Of a stretch of DNA of 64,000 nt, positions 35,110 through 43,498 are shown piece after piece (the stretch's first letter is position 1; each line of letters begins with the position of its first letter). Below the pieces are notes generated by a model. That model was not told the origin of the DNA. It did not search any database and worked only from the letters and a program-made list of their open reading frames with translations. Source of the stretch: JAGXRK01 sp963804005. GTDB taxonomy: Bacteria; Bacteroidota; Ignavibacteria; Ignavibacteriales; Ignavibacteriaceae. The DNA lies in NCBI GenBank assembly GCA_963804005.1, contig CAWDOP010000019.1, positions 69,949-133,948 of the forward strand, written 5' to 3'. Position numbers and translations under genes: made by a program.

Positions 35110-36817
35110 AGTAATTGTTGGATTATTAATTACACTTTTCTTCGGAACTTTTTTTGCGCAGGAAAATGAGTTTAATAATGCTTTGGATTTATATAAATCA
35201 GGCAAGTCTGATGAGGCTTTACGGATATTCTATAAAGTTGTTGAAAATTATGAGGTTAATCCTAAAACTTTCGCCGCAAAATATTTCATTGCAAAAATTT
35301 TGATTGATCAAACCAAATATTCCCAGGCTGAAAGAGAAATAAACAGGTTTCTTGAAAGGAACACTTCAAGTAAGTATGTAAATGATTTTCTTTATCTCAA
35401 AGTAAAGCTCAACTATGATCAATTAAAATATAACGATGCATTTCAAGAAGCCGTAAAACTTGTTGAGAATTCGTCAACCTCTGAAGACAAATTTGAATTC
35501 AAATCATTAGCACAAAATATTGCATTAAATCATCTAACTGCTAAACAAATAAAAACTTTTTCCGATGAAGCTAAAGACATAAAAATAAAACCATTTTTAT
35601 TATTGATTCTTGGTAAGAAATATCTGCTTGAAAATGACATTGTAAATGCTATCCGCAGTTTTAATGAAATCACTTCATCTTATAGTTCATCAGATGAATT
35701 CAAAGAAGCAGAAAGATTGAAAACAAATTCTTCAACAATCTCAAGTTATGGAGATAAAGGAATTCTGATCGGTGTCATGCTTCCTTTAAATGATAATGAT
35801 GGTAAACCAAATCTTGCCGGACAGGAAATTCTTGAAGGAATTAAATATGCAATTTCTGAACATAATAAAAGAAGAGAAAATAAAATAGGAATTCTTATTA
35901 GGGATACTAAAAGCAGAAAAGAAAATATTACAGCTATTAAAGAGGAGTTTGTAAATAATTCTTCCGTCAGGTGCATAATCGGGCCTATATTCAGTGATGA
36001 AGTTAGAATTGCACTAAATGAATTCCGTGACGTTGATCTTCCGATGATTTCTCCCACTGCAACAGATGAAGACTTAACTGATATAAGTTCAAGTTTTTTC
36101 CAGACAAATCCACCATTCTCAATAAGAGGAAGAATATTTGCTCAATATCTTTTTTATGTTGAAAATAAAAAACGAATGGCAATCCTTAATGCCATAGAAG
36201 GTTATTCACCTTTGCTAGCTTCGAATTTTGTTGATGAGTTTGAAAAATTAGGCGGAGAAATAGTCGTTCGTGAATCATACCGCAGTAATAGTTTTGATTT
36301 AAGTGAACAAATAAAAAAGATAGCTTCACAATCATCAACAATAGAGGGGATTTATATTCCTCTTGCTGATAAGATTGATGCAACCGCCATTTTATCACAA
36401 TTAGTCCAATACGGTTTGAATCTGCCTATTTATGGTAATCAGGATTGGATGTTGGTTAAAGGATTTGAAACATCACCGGACTTAAGTAATAAACTTGTAT
36501 TCACATCTGATTATTTTATTGATTTCAACGATAAGATATTTAAAGACTTCACAGAAGCATTTCAGGATGTTACCGGCAAAGAGGTAAACAGAAATATTTT
36601 ATACGGATATGATACTGCAAAATATTTGCTGACTGCAATGAGAAATATTGATCCAACTCGTAAAGCAATCAAACTGAAAATGGAATCGGGAATTAGCAGT
36701 GTAGGTTTTAAAAATAATATTTCATTTGATCAATCGCGTATGAATAAATTTCTTAATATAGTTCGTTATAGTGATGGTATCTTTCTGCTTGTTGATAAAT
36801 TCAGGGCTGGGAGATGA
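35102..36817 (+). CDS. Periplasmic TPR plus ligand-binding protein, LpoA-like
   Basis: A 571-residue exported protein. It has a signal peptide (MNKVIVGLLITLFFGTFFAQ), an N-terminal helical repeat region (about 25-210), then a type 1 periplasmic binding domain (about 220-565). The latter shows GILIGVMLPLNDNDGKPN, RCIIGPIFSDEVRIAL, DLPMISPTATDE and YGNQDWMLVKGF. This two-domain plan is that of LpoA, the outer-membrane activator of PBP1a, or of branched-chain amino-acid-type receptors. No lipobox is seen. The TPR gene just upstream overlaps it. Confidence 0.75.
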   Translation: MNKVIVGLLITLFFGTFFAQENEFNNALDLYKSGKSDEALRIFYKVVENYEVNPKTFAAKYFIAKILIDQTKYSQAEREINRFLERNTSSKYVNDFLYLKVKLNYDQLKYNDAFQEAVKLVENSSTSEDKFEFKSLAQNIALNHLTAKQIKTFSDEAKDIKIKPFLLLILGKKYLLENDIVNAIRSFNEITSSYSSSDEFKEAERLKTNSSTISSYGDKGILIGVMLPLNDNDGKPNLAGQEILEGIKYAISEHNKRRENKIGILIRDTKSRKENITAIKEEFVNNSSVRCIIGPIFSDEVRIALNEFRDVDLPMISPTATDEDLTDISSSFFQTNPPFSIRGRIFAQYLFYVENKKRMAILNAIEGYSPLLASNFVDEFEKLGGEIVVRESYRSNSFDLSEQIKKIASQSSTIEGIYIPLADKIDATAILSQLVQYGLNLPIYGNQDWMLVKGFETSPDLSNKLVFTSDYFIDFNDKIFKDFTEAFQDVTGKEVNRNILYGYDTAKYLLTAMRNIDPTRKAIKLKMESGISSVGFKNNISFDQSRMNKFLNIVRYSDGIFLLVDKFRAGR

Positions 36818-36912
36818 TTGTTTAAGTTCAGGTTCAAGTAAATTTATTTTATTTTTATACATTAAATCATTAACACTTTTTGAAAGATTTTTAATAAAAT
36901 TTCAGAATCAGA

Positions 36913-37593
36913 ATGAACAGAATAAAAGATCTTCCTATAGATGACAGACCAAGAGAAAAACTGATTCTAAAAGGTCCGCAAAGTTTAACAGATGCAGAAC
37001 TTCTTGCTATTCTTTTAAGAACCGGGAAAAAAGGTAAATCCGTTGTTGCTGTTGCACAGGAAATGATTAGTAAAGAAGGAAATCTTGCAAAGCTTGCCTC
37101 AAGATCTTTAACAGATTTAAAGAAAAACAGTGGGGTTGGAAAAGATAAAGCAGTTGCTTTATTGGCTGCGTTTGAAATTAGCCGCAGAATTTTATCGCAG
37201 GAGAAGTGGCACTCTGAAAAGAAAATAACTTCACCAGAAGATGTTGCTAATATGTTCATTCCGCTTTTTAGAGATGAAGTTAAAGAACGGTTCCTTGTTA
37301 TTTGTCTTAATTCAGCAAATAAAATAATTAAGCATGAAACAGTTTCGATCGGCAACCTAAATGCAAGTGTTGTTCATCCAAGAGAAATATTTAAATCAGC
37401 ATTAGAGCAAAGTGCAGCAAGCATAATATTACTTCACAATCATCCAAGTGGAAACCCGGAACCAAGCAATGAAGATATATCAATTACAAAAAAACTGGTT
37501 GAAGCAGGAAAAATTATGGATATTCCAATATTTGATCATATAATAATCGCAGGTAATAATTACACAAGTTTTGTTGAAAAAAGACTTATTTAA
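36913..37593 (+). CDS. radC: RadC/JAB-domain protein
   Basis: A 226-residue protein of the RadC family. The N-terminal part is UPF0758-like (KDLPIDDRPREKLILKGP and LTDAELLAILLRTG, with a helix-hairpin-helix-type segment). The C-terminal JAMM domain has the zinc motif HNHPSGNPEPSNED, with His175, His177 and Asp188. Despite the name, a DNA-repair role is not established. Intact frame. It is free-standing, with 95 bases before it and 165 after. Confidence 0.95.
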   Translation: MNRIKDLPIDDRPREKLILKGPQSLTDAELLAILLRTGKKGKSVVAVAQEMISKEGNLAKLASRSLTDLKKNSGVGKDKAVALLAAFEISRRILSQEKWHSEKKITSPEDVANMFIPLFRDEVKERFLVICLNSANKIIKHETVSIGNLNASVVHPREIFKSALEQSAASIILLHNHPSGNPEPSNEDISITKKLVEAGKIMDIPIFDHIIIAGNNYTSFVEKRLI

Positions 37594-37758
37594 TTGCAAA
37601 TAAACGTTATTTTAGGGTTAATTAAAAAAAATTACTAAAAATTCAATAAAAATATAAGTTTTTTTGAAATTTTATTTTCAGTTATCATTCTTTTTACTAA
37701 ATTAAACCTCACTTTTAACTGGTCTTACCAATAATAATATATTTATCGGAGGTTAAGT

Positions 37759-38034
37759 ATGAACATAACAAAATCGCTCAAAACTACCGTTGTAATTGGT
37801 AGTTTAGCTTTAGCAACCATCTTCTTAAGTGGTTGTGGTGGATTGAGTGAAGCTCAAATAGCTGAACTCGATGCATTAAGGATCGAGGTTAAATCTCTCG
37901 AAGCAGAAGCAAACAGCCTTAAGGATCAAAGGGCAAAACTTGAAAAAGATATTCAGGACATCAATAGAAAAATGGCTGAATGCGAAAAACAAAAAGAAGA
38001 AACAAGGGTTAACCTTGAAAAGCTTCCTCAATAA
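37759..38034 (+). CDS. Small coiled-coil lipoprotein (Lpp-like layout)
   Basis: A 91-residue lipoprotein with signal peptide and a canonical lipobox LSGC (Cys26). The mature part is one long heptad-like coiled coil (ELDALRIEVKSLEAEANSLK, then more Lys/Glu-rich heptads), and it ends near KLPQ. It resembles Braun-lipoprotein-type trimers in layout but shows no clear homology. It has a GGAGG ribosome binding site and lies 36 bases before a LysM gene whose product also has a coiled coil. The two probably work together at the peptidoglycan. Confidence 0.7.
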   Translation: MNITKSLKTTVVIGSLALATIFLSGCGGLSEAQIAELDALRIEVKSLEAEANSLKDQRAKLEKDIQDINRKMAECEKQKEETRVNLEKLPQ

Positions 38035-38070
38035 TTTTTTAATATTAAATTGATTACGGAGGTAATTCAT

Positions 38071-38742
38071 ATGAAATTCAGAAATATTTTATTTATTCTT
38101 TCCCTTTTTCTTTTTGCAGGTCTTGCTTTTGCACAGGAGGAAATGACCGAAGACGAATGGGAAGCAGAAATGAGCCGTCTAAAGGCTAAAAAAGATGCTC
38201 TGATGAGTGAAATAAATACACTTAAATTAGACATCGATAATCTTAAATCACAAGATTTAGGTGATCCTGAAGTATGTATCGACGAACTATATCAGATGGT
38301 TGGTGCTAACAGATCTGATGTTGATAACTTCAGAAAAGCCGTTAATGAATTAAGCGGTATGATCAACAGAAAAGAAGGTCCAAAAGCTGACAGGCAAGCA
38401 GACCTTAACGCTCTTAAAATGAACAAGATAAGTGCTTTACCTGAATTTTTCAAAAAAGTTCATGGTGATATGCAAAACGCTCTTGATGCATGGATAGAAG
38501 CACCAAAAGATATTATGTACTCTGTTGTTAAAGGCGACCATCTTTGGGGTATCGCCCGTAAGAAAGAACATTACGGAAACGGTTTTGCTTGGCCGGTTAT
38601 TTATCAGGCTAACAGAGATCAGATCAAAAATCCTGACTTAATATATCCTAAGCAAGTATTTAAAGTTCCTCAGCTTACTGAAGAAGAAAAATCTAAATAC
38701 GAAAAATTAAGAACAAATTATAAGCCTGCTCCTGTTCAATAA
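38071..38742 (+). CDS. Exported coiled-coil protein with LysM domain
   Basis: A 223-residue protein: signal peptide (MKFRNILFILSLFLFAGLAFAQ), an acidic coiled coil (about 24-70), a middle helical region and a C-terminal LysM module (about 150-205). The LysM text is YSVVKGDHLWGIARKKEHYG through IYQANRDQIKNPDLIYPKQ, the standard peptidoglycan-binding form. I start at the ATG at 38071 behind ACGGAGG, not at an upstream in-frame codon. It probably tethers the envelope to peptidoglycan together with the preceding lipoprotein. A terminator follows. Confidence 0.85.
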   Translation: MKFRNILFILSLFLFAGLAFAQEEMTEDEWEAEMSRLKAKKDALMSEINTLKLDIDNLKSQDLGDPEVCIDELYQMVGANRSDVDNFRKAVNELSGMINRKEGPKADRQADLNALKMNKISALPEFFKKVHGDMQNALDAWIEAPKDIMYSVVKGDHLWGIARKKEHYGNGFAWPVIYQANRDQIKNPDLIYPKQVFKVPQLTEEEKSKYEKLRTNYKPAPVQ

Positions 38743-38767
38743 TTGAGCAGCTTTTTTCAAATGATTT

Positions 38768-38800
38768 AAGCCCTTGTCAGAGATTGATAAGGGCTTTTTA
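38768..38800 (+). terminator. Terminator after the LysM gene
   Basis: Stem AAGCCCTT / AAGGGCTT extended by TCA-TGA pairing, then TTTTTA. Confidence 0.88.
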
Positions 38801-38818
38801 TATTTAAACTAAGTTATT

Positions 38819-39796
38819 ATGACCGTAGCTGAAAAAAAACTTACTCTTTCTAATGTAGATATGATGTCGCTTCTTGGCATCAATGACGCAAACCTTCAAT
38901 TACTTGAAGAGCGGTTTAACTCTACCATTACGGTTAGAGGAGATATTTTTAACATAAAAGGTGTGCTGGAAGAAGTTGAAAAGATAGAAAAAATAATCAA
39001 AGAAATGGTTTATGTGCTAAATACCAGCGGAAGACTTCAAACTTCTGATGTTCGGACTATTCTCGATTTAACTCTTGAAGGAAAAGAAATAATAGCTGAA
39101 GATGAGTATGATTCAATTGTGCTTTATACAAAGAGCGATATTGTAAAAGCTAAAACACCGGGACAAAGAAAATACTTGCAGATTGCTGCCAAGAATGATA
39201 TTTGTTTTGCCATTGGCCCTGCCGGAACAGGAAAAACTTATCTTGCAGTTGCAATTGCAGTTTCAGCTTTGAAAAGGGGAGTGATAAAGAAAATAGTTCT
39301 TGCCAGACCTGCCGTTGAAGCAGGCGAAAGTCTGGGTTTTCTTCCGGGAGATTTTCAGGAAAAAATAGATCCTTATTTAAGACCGCTTTATGATGCACTC
39401 GATGATATGATTCCTTCCGAAAAACTAAAAGGATATTTAGAAAAAAGAGTAATTGAAATTGTTCCTTTAGCGTATATGCGCGGTAGAACATTGAACAATG
39501 CTTTTGTTATTCTTGATGAAGCACAAAATGCTACTGATATTCAGATGAAAATGTTTTTAACAAGACTTGGTGCAAATTCAAATGCAATTATTACAGGTGA
39601 TATAACTCAGATTGATTTACCGGTTAAATCAAGAAGCGGACTTGTGCAGGCCAAAGAAATTCTAAACGGTATTCCCGGAGTTGGATTTGCATACTTTGAT
39701 AAAGAAGATGTTGTAAGACACAGATTAGTTAAAGATATTATTGATGCTTACGATAAATTCAACGAAGCAAATGGTAACGAAAAAAAATCTAGTTAA
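38819..39796 (+). CDS. phoH: PhoH-family ATPase
   Basis: A 325-residue protein: an N-terminal KH-like region, then a PhoH P-loop domain with Walker A GPAGTGKT (133-140), LARPAVEAGESLGFLPGDF, VILDEAQNAT (Walker B) and ITGDITQIDLP. PhoH proteins are RNA-associated ATPases linked in several bacteria to YbeY and ribosome maturation. The frame is intact and normal in length. The end overlaps the convergent mazG gene by eight bases. Confidence 0.95.
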   Translation: MTVAEKKLTLSNVDMMSLLGINDANLQLLEERFNSTITVRGDIFNIKGVLEEVEKIEKIIKEMVYVLNTSGRLQTSDVRTILDLTLEGKEIIAEDEYDSIVLYTKSDIVKAKTPGQRKYLQIAAKNDICFAIGPAGTGKTYLAVAIAVSALKRGVIKKIVLARPAVEAGESLGFLPGDFQEKIDPYLRPLYDALDDMIPSEKLKGYLEKRVIEIVPLAYMRGRTLNNAFVILDEAQNATDIQMKMFLTRLGANSNAIITGDITQIDLPVKSRSGLVQAKEILNGIPGVGFAYFDKEDVVRHRLVKDIIDAYDKFNEANGNEKKSS

Positions 39797-40559
39797 AGCC
39801 CGGCAGCTTTTTACTTTCTTCCCAAAACTTATCCATTTCAGCAAGATTTGATTGACTGATATTTCTGCCCGATTCTTTTATCATATTTTCCACATAAGAG
39901 AACCGTTTAATAAATTTTCGATTAGTTTTCCTAAGTGCATTTTCCGGATTAATACCTAAATATCTTGCATAGTTAACCAAAGCAAAAAACACATCACCAA
40001 ATTCTTTTTCCAACTCCTCTTTTGTACCGGTTTTTTCAGATTTATGCATTTCCTGAATTTCCTCAATAACTTTGCCCCAAACGTCTTCTTTCTTTTCCCA
40101 GTCGAAACCTACCTTAGAAGCTTTCTCTTGCAGCCTGTGGGCTCTCTGGAGCGCTGGAAGGCTTTCCGGGATGCCATCTAGCAGATTTTCTCTGCCTTCA
40201 TGAAGCTTCATTTCTTCCCAGTTTTTCTTTACCTCTTCAGGACCATTTACTTTCTTTTCACCAAAAACATGAGGGTGTCTTCTTATTAGTTTTGTTTGAA
40301 TAGCATCAATTACATCGTTTATATCAAACTTGTTTTGCTCCTCCACAATAACAGTGTGAAAAACAACATGCAGTAGTAAATCACCTAACTCTTTTTTTAA
40401 TTCCTCATAATTTTTATGATCTATTGCATCAACAACTTCATAAGCTTCTTCAATAGTATTTGCTTTTATTGAGTCGTTCGTCTGTTCTTTATCCCATGGA
40501 CATTCTTTTCGTAATCGTTTAACAATGTCAACGAATTCATTAAATTTGGTTTGAGTCAT
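39789..40559 (-). CDS. mazG: Nucleoside triphosphate pyrophosphohydrolase MazG
   Basis: Hydrolyses nucleoside triphosphates to monophosphates and PPi, cleaning non-canonical or excess nucleotides. The 256 residues contain the two MazG blocks: RLRKECPWDKEQTNDS with EEAYEVVDAI and ELGDLLLHVVFH (metal-binding acid residues), and a second half with KEDVWGKVIEEIQEM and EFGDVFFALVNYAR. Full length. It is transcribed leftwards, its 3' end overlapping phoH. The start is about 76 bases from the divergent ridA gene. Confidence 0.95.
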   Translation of the reverse strand: MTQTKFNEFVDIVKRLRKECPWDKEQTNDSIKANTIEEAYEVVDAIDHKNYEELKKELGDLLLHVVFHTVIVEEQNKFDINDVIDAIQTKLIRRHPHVFGEKKVNGPEEVKKNWEEMKLHEGRENLLDGIPESLPALQRAHRLQEKASKVGFDWEKKEDVWGKVIEEIQEMHKSEKTGTKEELEKEFGDVFFALVNYARYLGINPENALRKTNRKFIKRFSYVENMIKESGRNISQSNLAEMDKFWEESKKLPGFN

Positions 40560-40634
40560 TATAATCCTTTGAAGGGTTGTAAAATAAACTTAACAAATTT
40601 AATAAAATTTATTTCAGTATATCGTGGAGAAAAT

Positions 40635-41093
40635 ATGATTGAAGAAAAAATAAAAGAACTTGGTTTCGAATTTCCGGAAGTTGCAAAACCACTCGCAGCT
40701 TACATTCCTGCTAAAAGAGTTGGAAATCTTGTTATGACATCAGGACAAGTGCCGCTGGTTAAAGGAAAATTAAAATATGCCGGTAAGATTGGTGTTGAAT
40801 TAAGTGAAGAAGAAGGACAAAAAGCAGCAGAAATTTGTGCGTTGAATTGTCTTGCTGCCATTAAAGGTGTTATCGGAAATTTGGATAAGATTGAAGAAAT
40901 TGTGAAGCTGACAGTATTTGTAAATAATAAAGATGGTTTTACTGCACAGCCAAAAGTTGCAAATGGCGCATCAGAACTACTTGGAAAAATTTTTGGTGAA
41001 AAAGGTTTACATGCCAGAAGTGCAGTTGGTGTAAGCGGACTTCCAATAAATGCACCGGTTGAAATTGAGATGATTGTAAAAGTCGATGAGTGA
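40635..41093 (+). CDS. RidA-family (YjgF/YER057c) enamine/imine deaminase-like protein
   Basis: A 152-residue protein of the RidA family, which hydrolyses reactive enamines and imines. The family features are GNLVMTSGQVPLVKGKL near residue 31, LNCLAAIKGVIGNLDKIEEIVKLTVFVNN, and AVGVSGLPINAPVEIEMIV. This subgroup is longer than classical RidA (about 130 residues), and the typical C-terminal arginine (RxAVGVxxLP) is present as ARSAVGV. I chose the ATG at 40635 behind GGAGA, since the longer frame upstream has no ribosome binding site. Confidence 0.92.
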   Translation: MIEEKIKELGFEFPEVAKPLAAYIPAKRVGNLVMTSGQVPLVKGKLKYAGKIGVELSEEEGQKAAEICALNCLAAIKGVIGNLDKIEEIVKLTVFVNNKDGFTAQPKVANGASELLGKIFGEKGLHARSAVGVSGLPINAPVEIEMIVKVDE

Positions 41094-41136
41094 TTTGGTT
41101 TCTAATCAAGATTAATAGATTGTCTTTACATAAGAA

Positions 41137-41214
41137 CAGGAATTGCGGAGTGCTGGAGTATTAGAATAATAAAAAAATAGTTGTCCTCCATAACTCCATA
41201 ATTCTAGCATTCCT
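41137..41214. repeat. Imperfect inverted repeat of GGAGT-type units
   Basis: The left arm (from CAGGAAT at 41137) and the right arm (ending ATTCCTG at 41214) are inverted, and both contain related units such as GGAGT, TATTAGAA and ATTATGGAG. Pairing is imperfect. There is no coding capacity. It lies between ridA and the end of the leftward pabA gene and may act in termination of both. Confidence 0.45.
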
Positions 41215-41216
41215 GA

Positions 41217-41783
41217 CTATTCATATAACCAGTTTTTAATTATTGTTTTTCCTTCTTTAGTAAGAATGGATTCGGGATGGAATTGAATTCCGGTTAGCGG
41301 ATAGTTTTTATGGTTCATTCCCATAATCATCCCATCATCAGATTCTGCTGTAATAGAAAAAACTGATGGAAGAGATTCTCTTTCCACAATAAGTGAATGA
41401 TATCTCATTGCTTCGAAGTTTTGTGGGATGTTTCTAAAGACAGAAGTATTAGAGTGTTTAATCTTCGAGGTTTTTCCGTGCATTAATATTGGAGCAGTTA
41501 CAACTTTCCCACCGAAACAAATAGCCATTGCCTGATGACCAAGACAAACTCCAAGGATTGGAATGCTGTCTCCAAAATTTTTTATAGCATCAAGTGAAAC
41601 TTTTGAATCTTCAGGTTTTCCAGGACCGGGTGAAATAAGAATTTTATCGGGCGCGAGTTTTTGTATATCGTCAGAATCAATCTCATCATTTCTTCTTATA
41701 ATTGTTTTACAATTAAAACTTCCAAGAAGTTGAACAAGATTGTAGGTGAAAGAATCGTAATTATTTATTACTAAAATTTTCAT
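41217..41783 (-). CDS. pabA: Glutamine amidotransferase subunit of aminodeoxychorismate/anthranilate synthase
   Basis: Class I glutamine amidotransferase, 188 residues, providing ammonia for aminodeoxychorismate synthase or anthranilate synthase. Motifs are LVINNYDSFTYNLVQLLG, ILISPGPGKPED, the catalytic-cysteine block ILGVCLGHQAMA and GIQFHPESILT. The text does not separate PabA from TrpG, so the folate role is a guess. It stands alone; the partner synthase subunit is not in the window. Confidence 0.88.
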   Translation of the reverse strand: MKILVINNYDSFTYNLVQLLGSFNCKTIIRRNDEIDSDDIQKLAPDKILISPGPGKPEDSKVSLDAIKNFGDSIPILGVCLGHQAMAICFGGKVVTAPILMHGKTSKIKHSNTSVFRNIPQNFEAMRYHSLIVERESLPSVFSITAESDDGMIMGMNHKNYPLTGIQFHPESILTKEGKTIIKNWLYE

Positions 41784-42045
41784 AGTTTGTGAGTGAAAGT
41801 AAGCACCTATTTGTTTCTATGTCAAGTTTTCAGTGCTCGTAAAACAAAAATAAATGAGATACGTCTAAATTGTGTCGGTTTATCTATCTATCTTCTGTCT
41901 TGAAATAAGTTCAATATTCTGGCTATATTTGAAATGTCAAAGAAATAATGATTTTTAATAGGGTTTTTGACTTATTACATGTTAGTACTATACATTGATT
42001 TTAATAAATCATTTAGATATAATACATAAAATTTTTGGTGAATTT

Positions 42046-42552
42046 ATGAAAAAGCTGTTATTTGTAATCATAGTTTTGTTTGCCGCAGTTAGTTATGCTC
42101 AGTTTAAAGATCCTGCATTTCCAACGAGCAACATTAAAGATGGAATAGTAGATTATTCTTCAGGTTCATTGTTTGGATTTCTAAACAGCGAAAACTTTTC
42201 AATGAGACACTCTATTGGAATGTCTTATTCATCATTCGCCGGTCAGGGAATTGCACTCGGAACTTACACAAACAGTATGATGTATCGTTTTTCCGAAGAT
42301 CTTAACGTTCAGTTTGATGCAAGTATTGTTCATTCACCATACAGCACTTTAGGGAAAGAATTTCAGAATGATCTTTCAGGTATTTATATCAGTCGTGCCG
42401 CGCTGAATTACAGACCATGGAAAGATTTTAGTATTCATTTTCAATACAACCAATATCCCGGATCATATTATTATAATCCATTCTCCGGTTACTATAACAG
42501 AGGTTCTTACGGTTACTATGATCCTTTTTATAATCCATTTAACTTAAGATAA
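42046..42552 (+). CDS. Small exported protein, tyrosine-rich
   Basis: A 168-residue protein with a signal peptide (MKKLLFVIIVLFAAVSYAQ). The mature region has beta-strand text (RHSIGMSYSSFAG, RFSEDLNVQFDASIVHS, FSIHFQYNQYPG) and a terminal tail rich in tyrosine and asparagine-proline (YYYNPFSGYYNRGSYGYY). The pattern suggests a small outer-membrane or periplasmic protein. No family is recognised. I start at the ATG at 42046 because it opens a perfect signal peptide. It precedes a LytR_C gene by 23 bases. Confidence 0.7.
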   Translation: MKKLLFVIIVLFAAVSYAQFKDPAFPTSNIKDGIVDYSSGSLFGFLNSENFSMRHSIGMSYSSFAGQGIALGTYTNSMMYRFSEDLNVQFDASIVHSPYSTLGKEFQNDLSGIYISRAALNYRPWKDFSIHFQYNQYPGSYYYNPFSGYYNRGSYGYYDPFYNPFNLR

Positions 42553-42575
42553 TGCAAGAAGCAGAGTAGAAATTC

Positions 42576-43064
42576 GTGAAGGGTAATTCCAACTCCAAAG
42601 AAACATCGCAGCAAAAAAAGGCTTCCAAACCGGCTTCAAATTTTTTACACAACATCATTATTGTTGTTCTGGCTTTGCTCATTTTATTTCTCGGCTATGC
42701 TTTGATCGTTCAAATTTCTAGTTCATTTTCTAAAGAAGAAACTGTCGAACAAAAAATAATCTTACCTTCCCAAGTGCAAATTGAAGTACTTAATGGTTGT
42801 GGTGTTGCAGGAGTTGCCGACAGATTCACTGAATTTTTAAGAACCGAAGGATTTGATGTTGTAAATAAGGGAAATTATTCTTCGTTTGATGTTGACAATA
42901 CATTGATAATTGACAGATCGAACAATCCGGAAAAATCATCTATGGTTGCTGAAGCAATTGGTGTTGAGAAAAGAAAAATCATAAAGCAATTTAACAACCA
43001 GTATTTTCTAGATGTAACTTTAATTATCGGCAAAGATTATAATACGTTATTAATCAATAAGTAA
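42576..43064 (+). CDS. LytR_C-domain envelope protein
   Basis: A 162-residue protein with one membrane helix (about residues 25-45) and a C-terminal LytR C-terminal-type domain (about 65-160). The domain begins VQIEVLNGCGVAGVADRFTEFLRTEGFDV and ends near YFLDVTLIIGKDY. The domain is also found C-terminal to LCP cell-wall ligases and alone in many Bacteroidota, with unknown role. The start is a GTG at 42576. rsfS follows 11 bases later, so it is probably in the rsfS-argS operon. Confidence 0.85.
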   Translation: MKGNSNSKETSQQKKASKPASNFLHNIIIVVLALLILFLGYALIVQISSSFSKEETVEQKIILPSQVQIEVLNGCGVAGVADRFTEFLRTEGFDVVNKGNYSSFDVDNTLIIDRSNNPEKSSMVAEAIGVEKRKIIKQFNNQYFLDVTLIIGKDYNTLLINK

Positions 43065-43075
43065 GGAATTAAAAA

Positions 43076-43498
43076 TTGAATTCGAAAAATTTTGCAAATA
43101 CGATTTCCGAATTAATTTTCACAAAAAAAGGTTATGATGTAAAAATTATCGATCTAAAAAAACTTACAACATTCGCAGATTATTTTGTTATTTGCTCTGC
43201 CGATTCCGATACACAGGTTAAAGCAATAGCAGATGAAATTGATAAAAGTTTAAGAGATGAAGGAATAAAATGCTGGCATAAAGAAGGTTATATGGCTCTC
43301 CAATGGGTTCTACTTGATTATGTTGATGTAGTTGTTCATGTATTCAAAAAAACAGCAAGAGATTTTTATAACCTTGAAAAACTCTGGGGTGATGCACAAA
43401 TAATTGAAGTTGAGGATCCGTTTCTTAAACAAAAAAAAGAAACTTCTGTAAAAAAGAAAACATCCAGAAAAACCACTACTGTAAAGAAAAAAGCATGA
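43076..43498 (+). CDS. rsfS: Ribosome silencing factor RsfS
   Basis: Binds L14 of the 50S subunit and blocks joining with 30S in starved cells. The 140 residues have the family core (about 1-115): IIDLKKLTTFADYFVICSADS, WHKEGYMALQWVLLDYVDVVVHVF and FYNLEKLWGDA. A lysine/threonine-rich tail (KKETSVKKKTSRKTTTVKKKA, about 120-140) extends beyond the usual end. The start is a TTG at 43076. Its stop overlaps the argS start by four bases (ATGA). Confidence 0.94.
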   Translation: MNSKNFANTISELIFTKKGYDVKIIDLKKLTTFADYFVICSADSDTQVKAIADEIDKSLRDEGIKCWHKEGYMALQWVLLDYVDVVVHVFKKTARDFYNLEKLWGDAQIIEVEDPFLKQKKETSVKKKTSRKTTTVKKKA

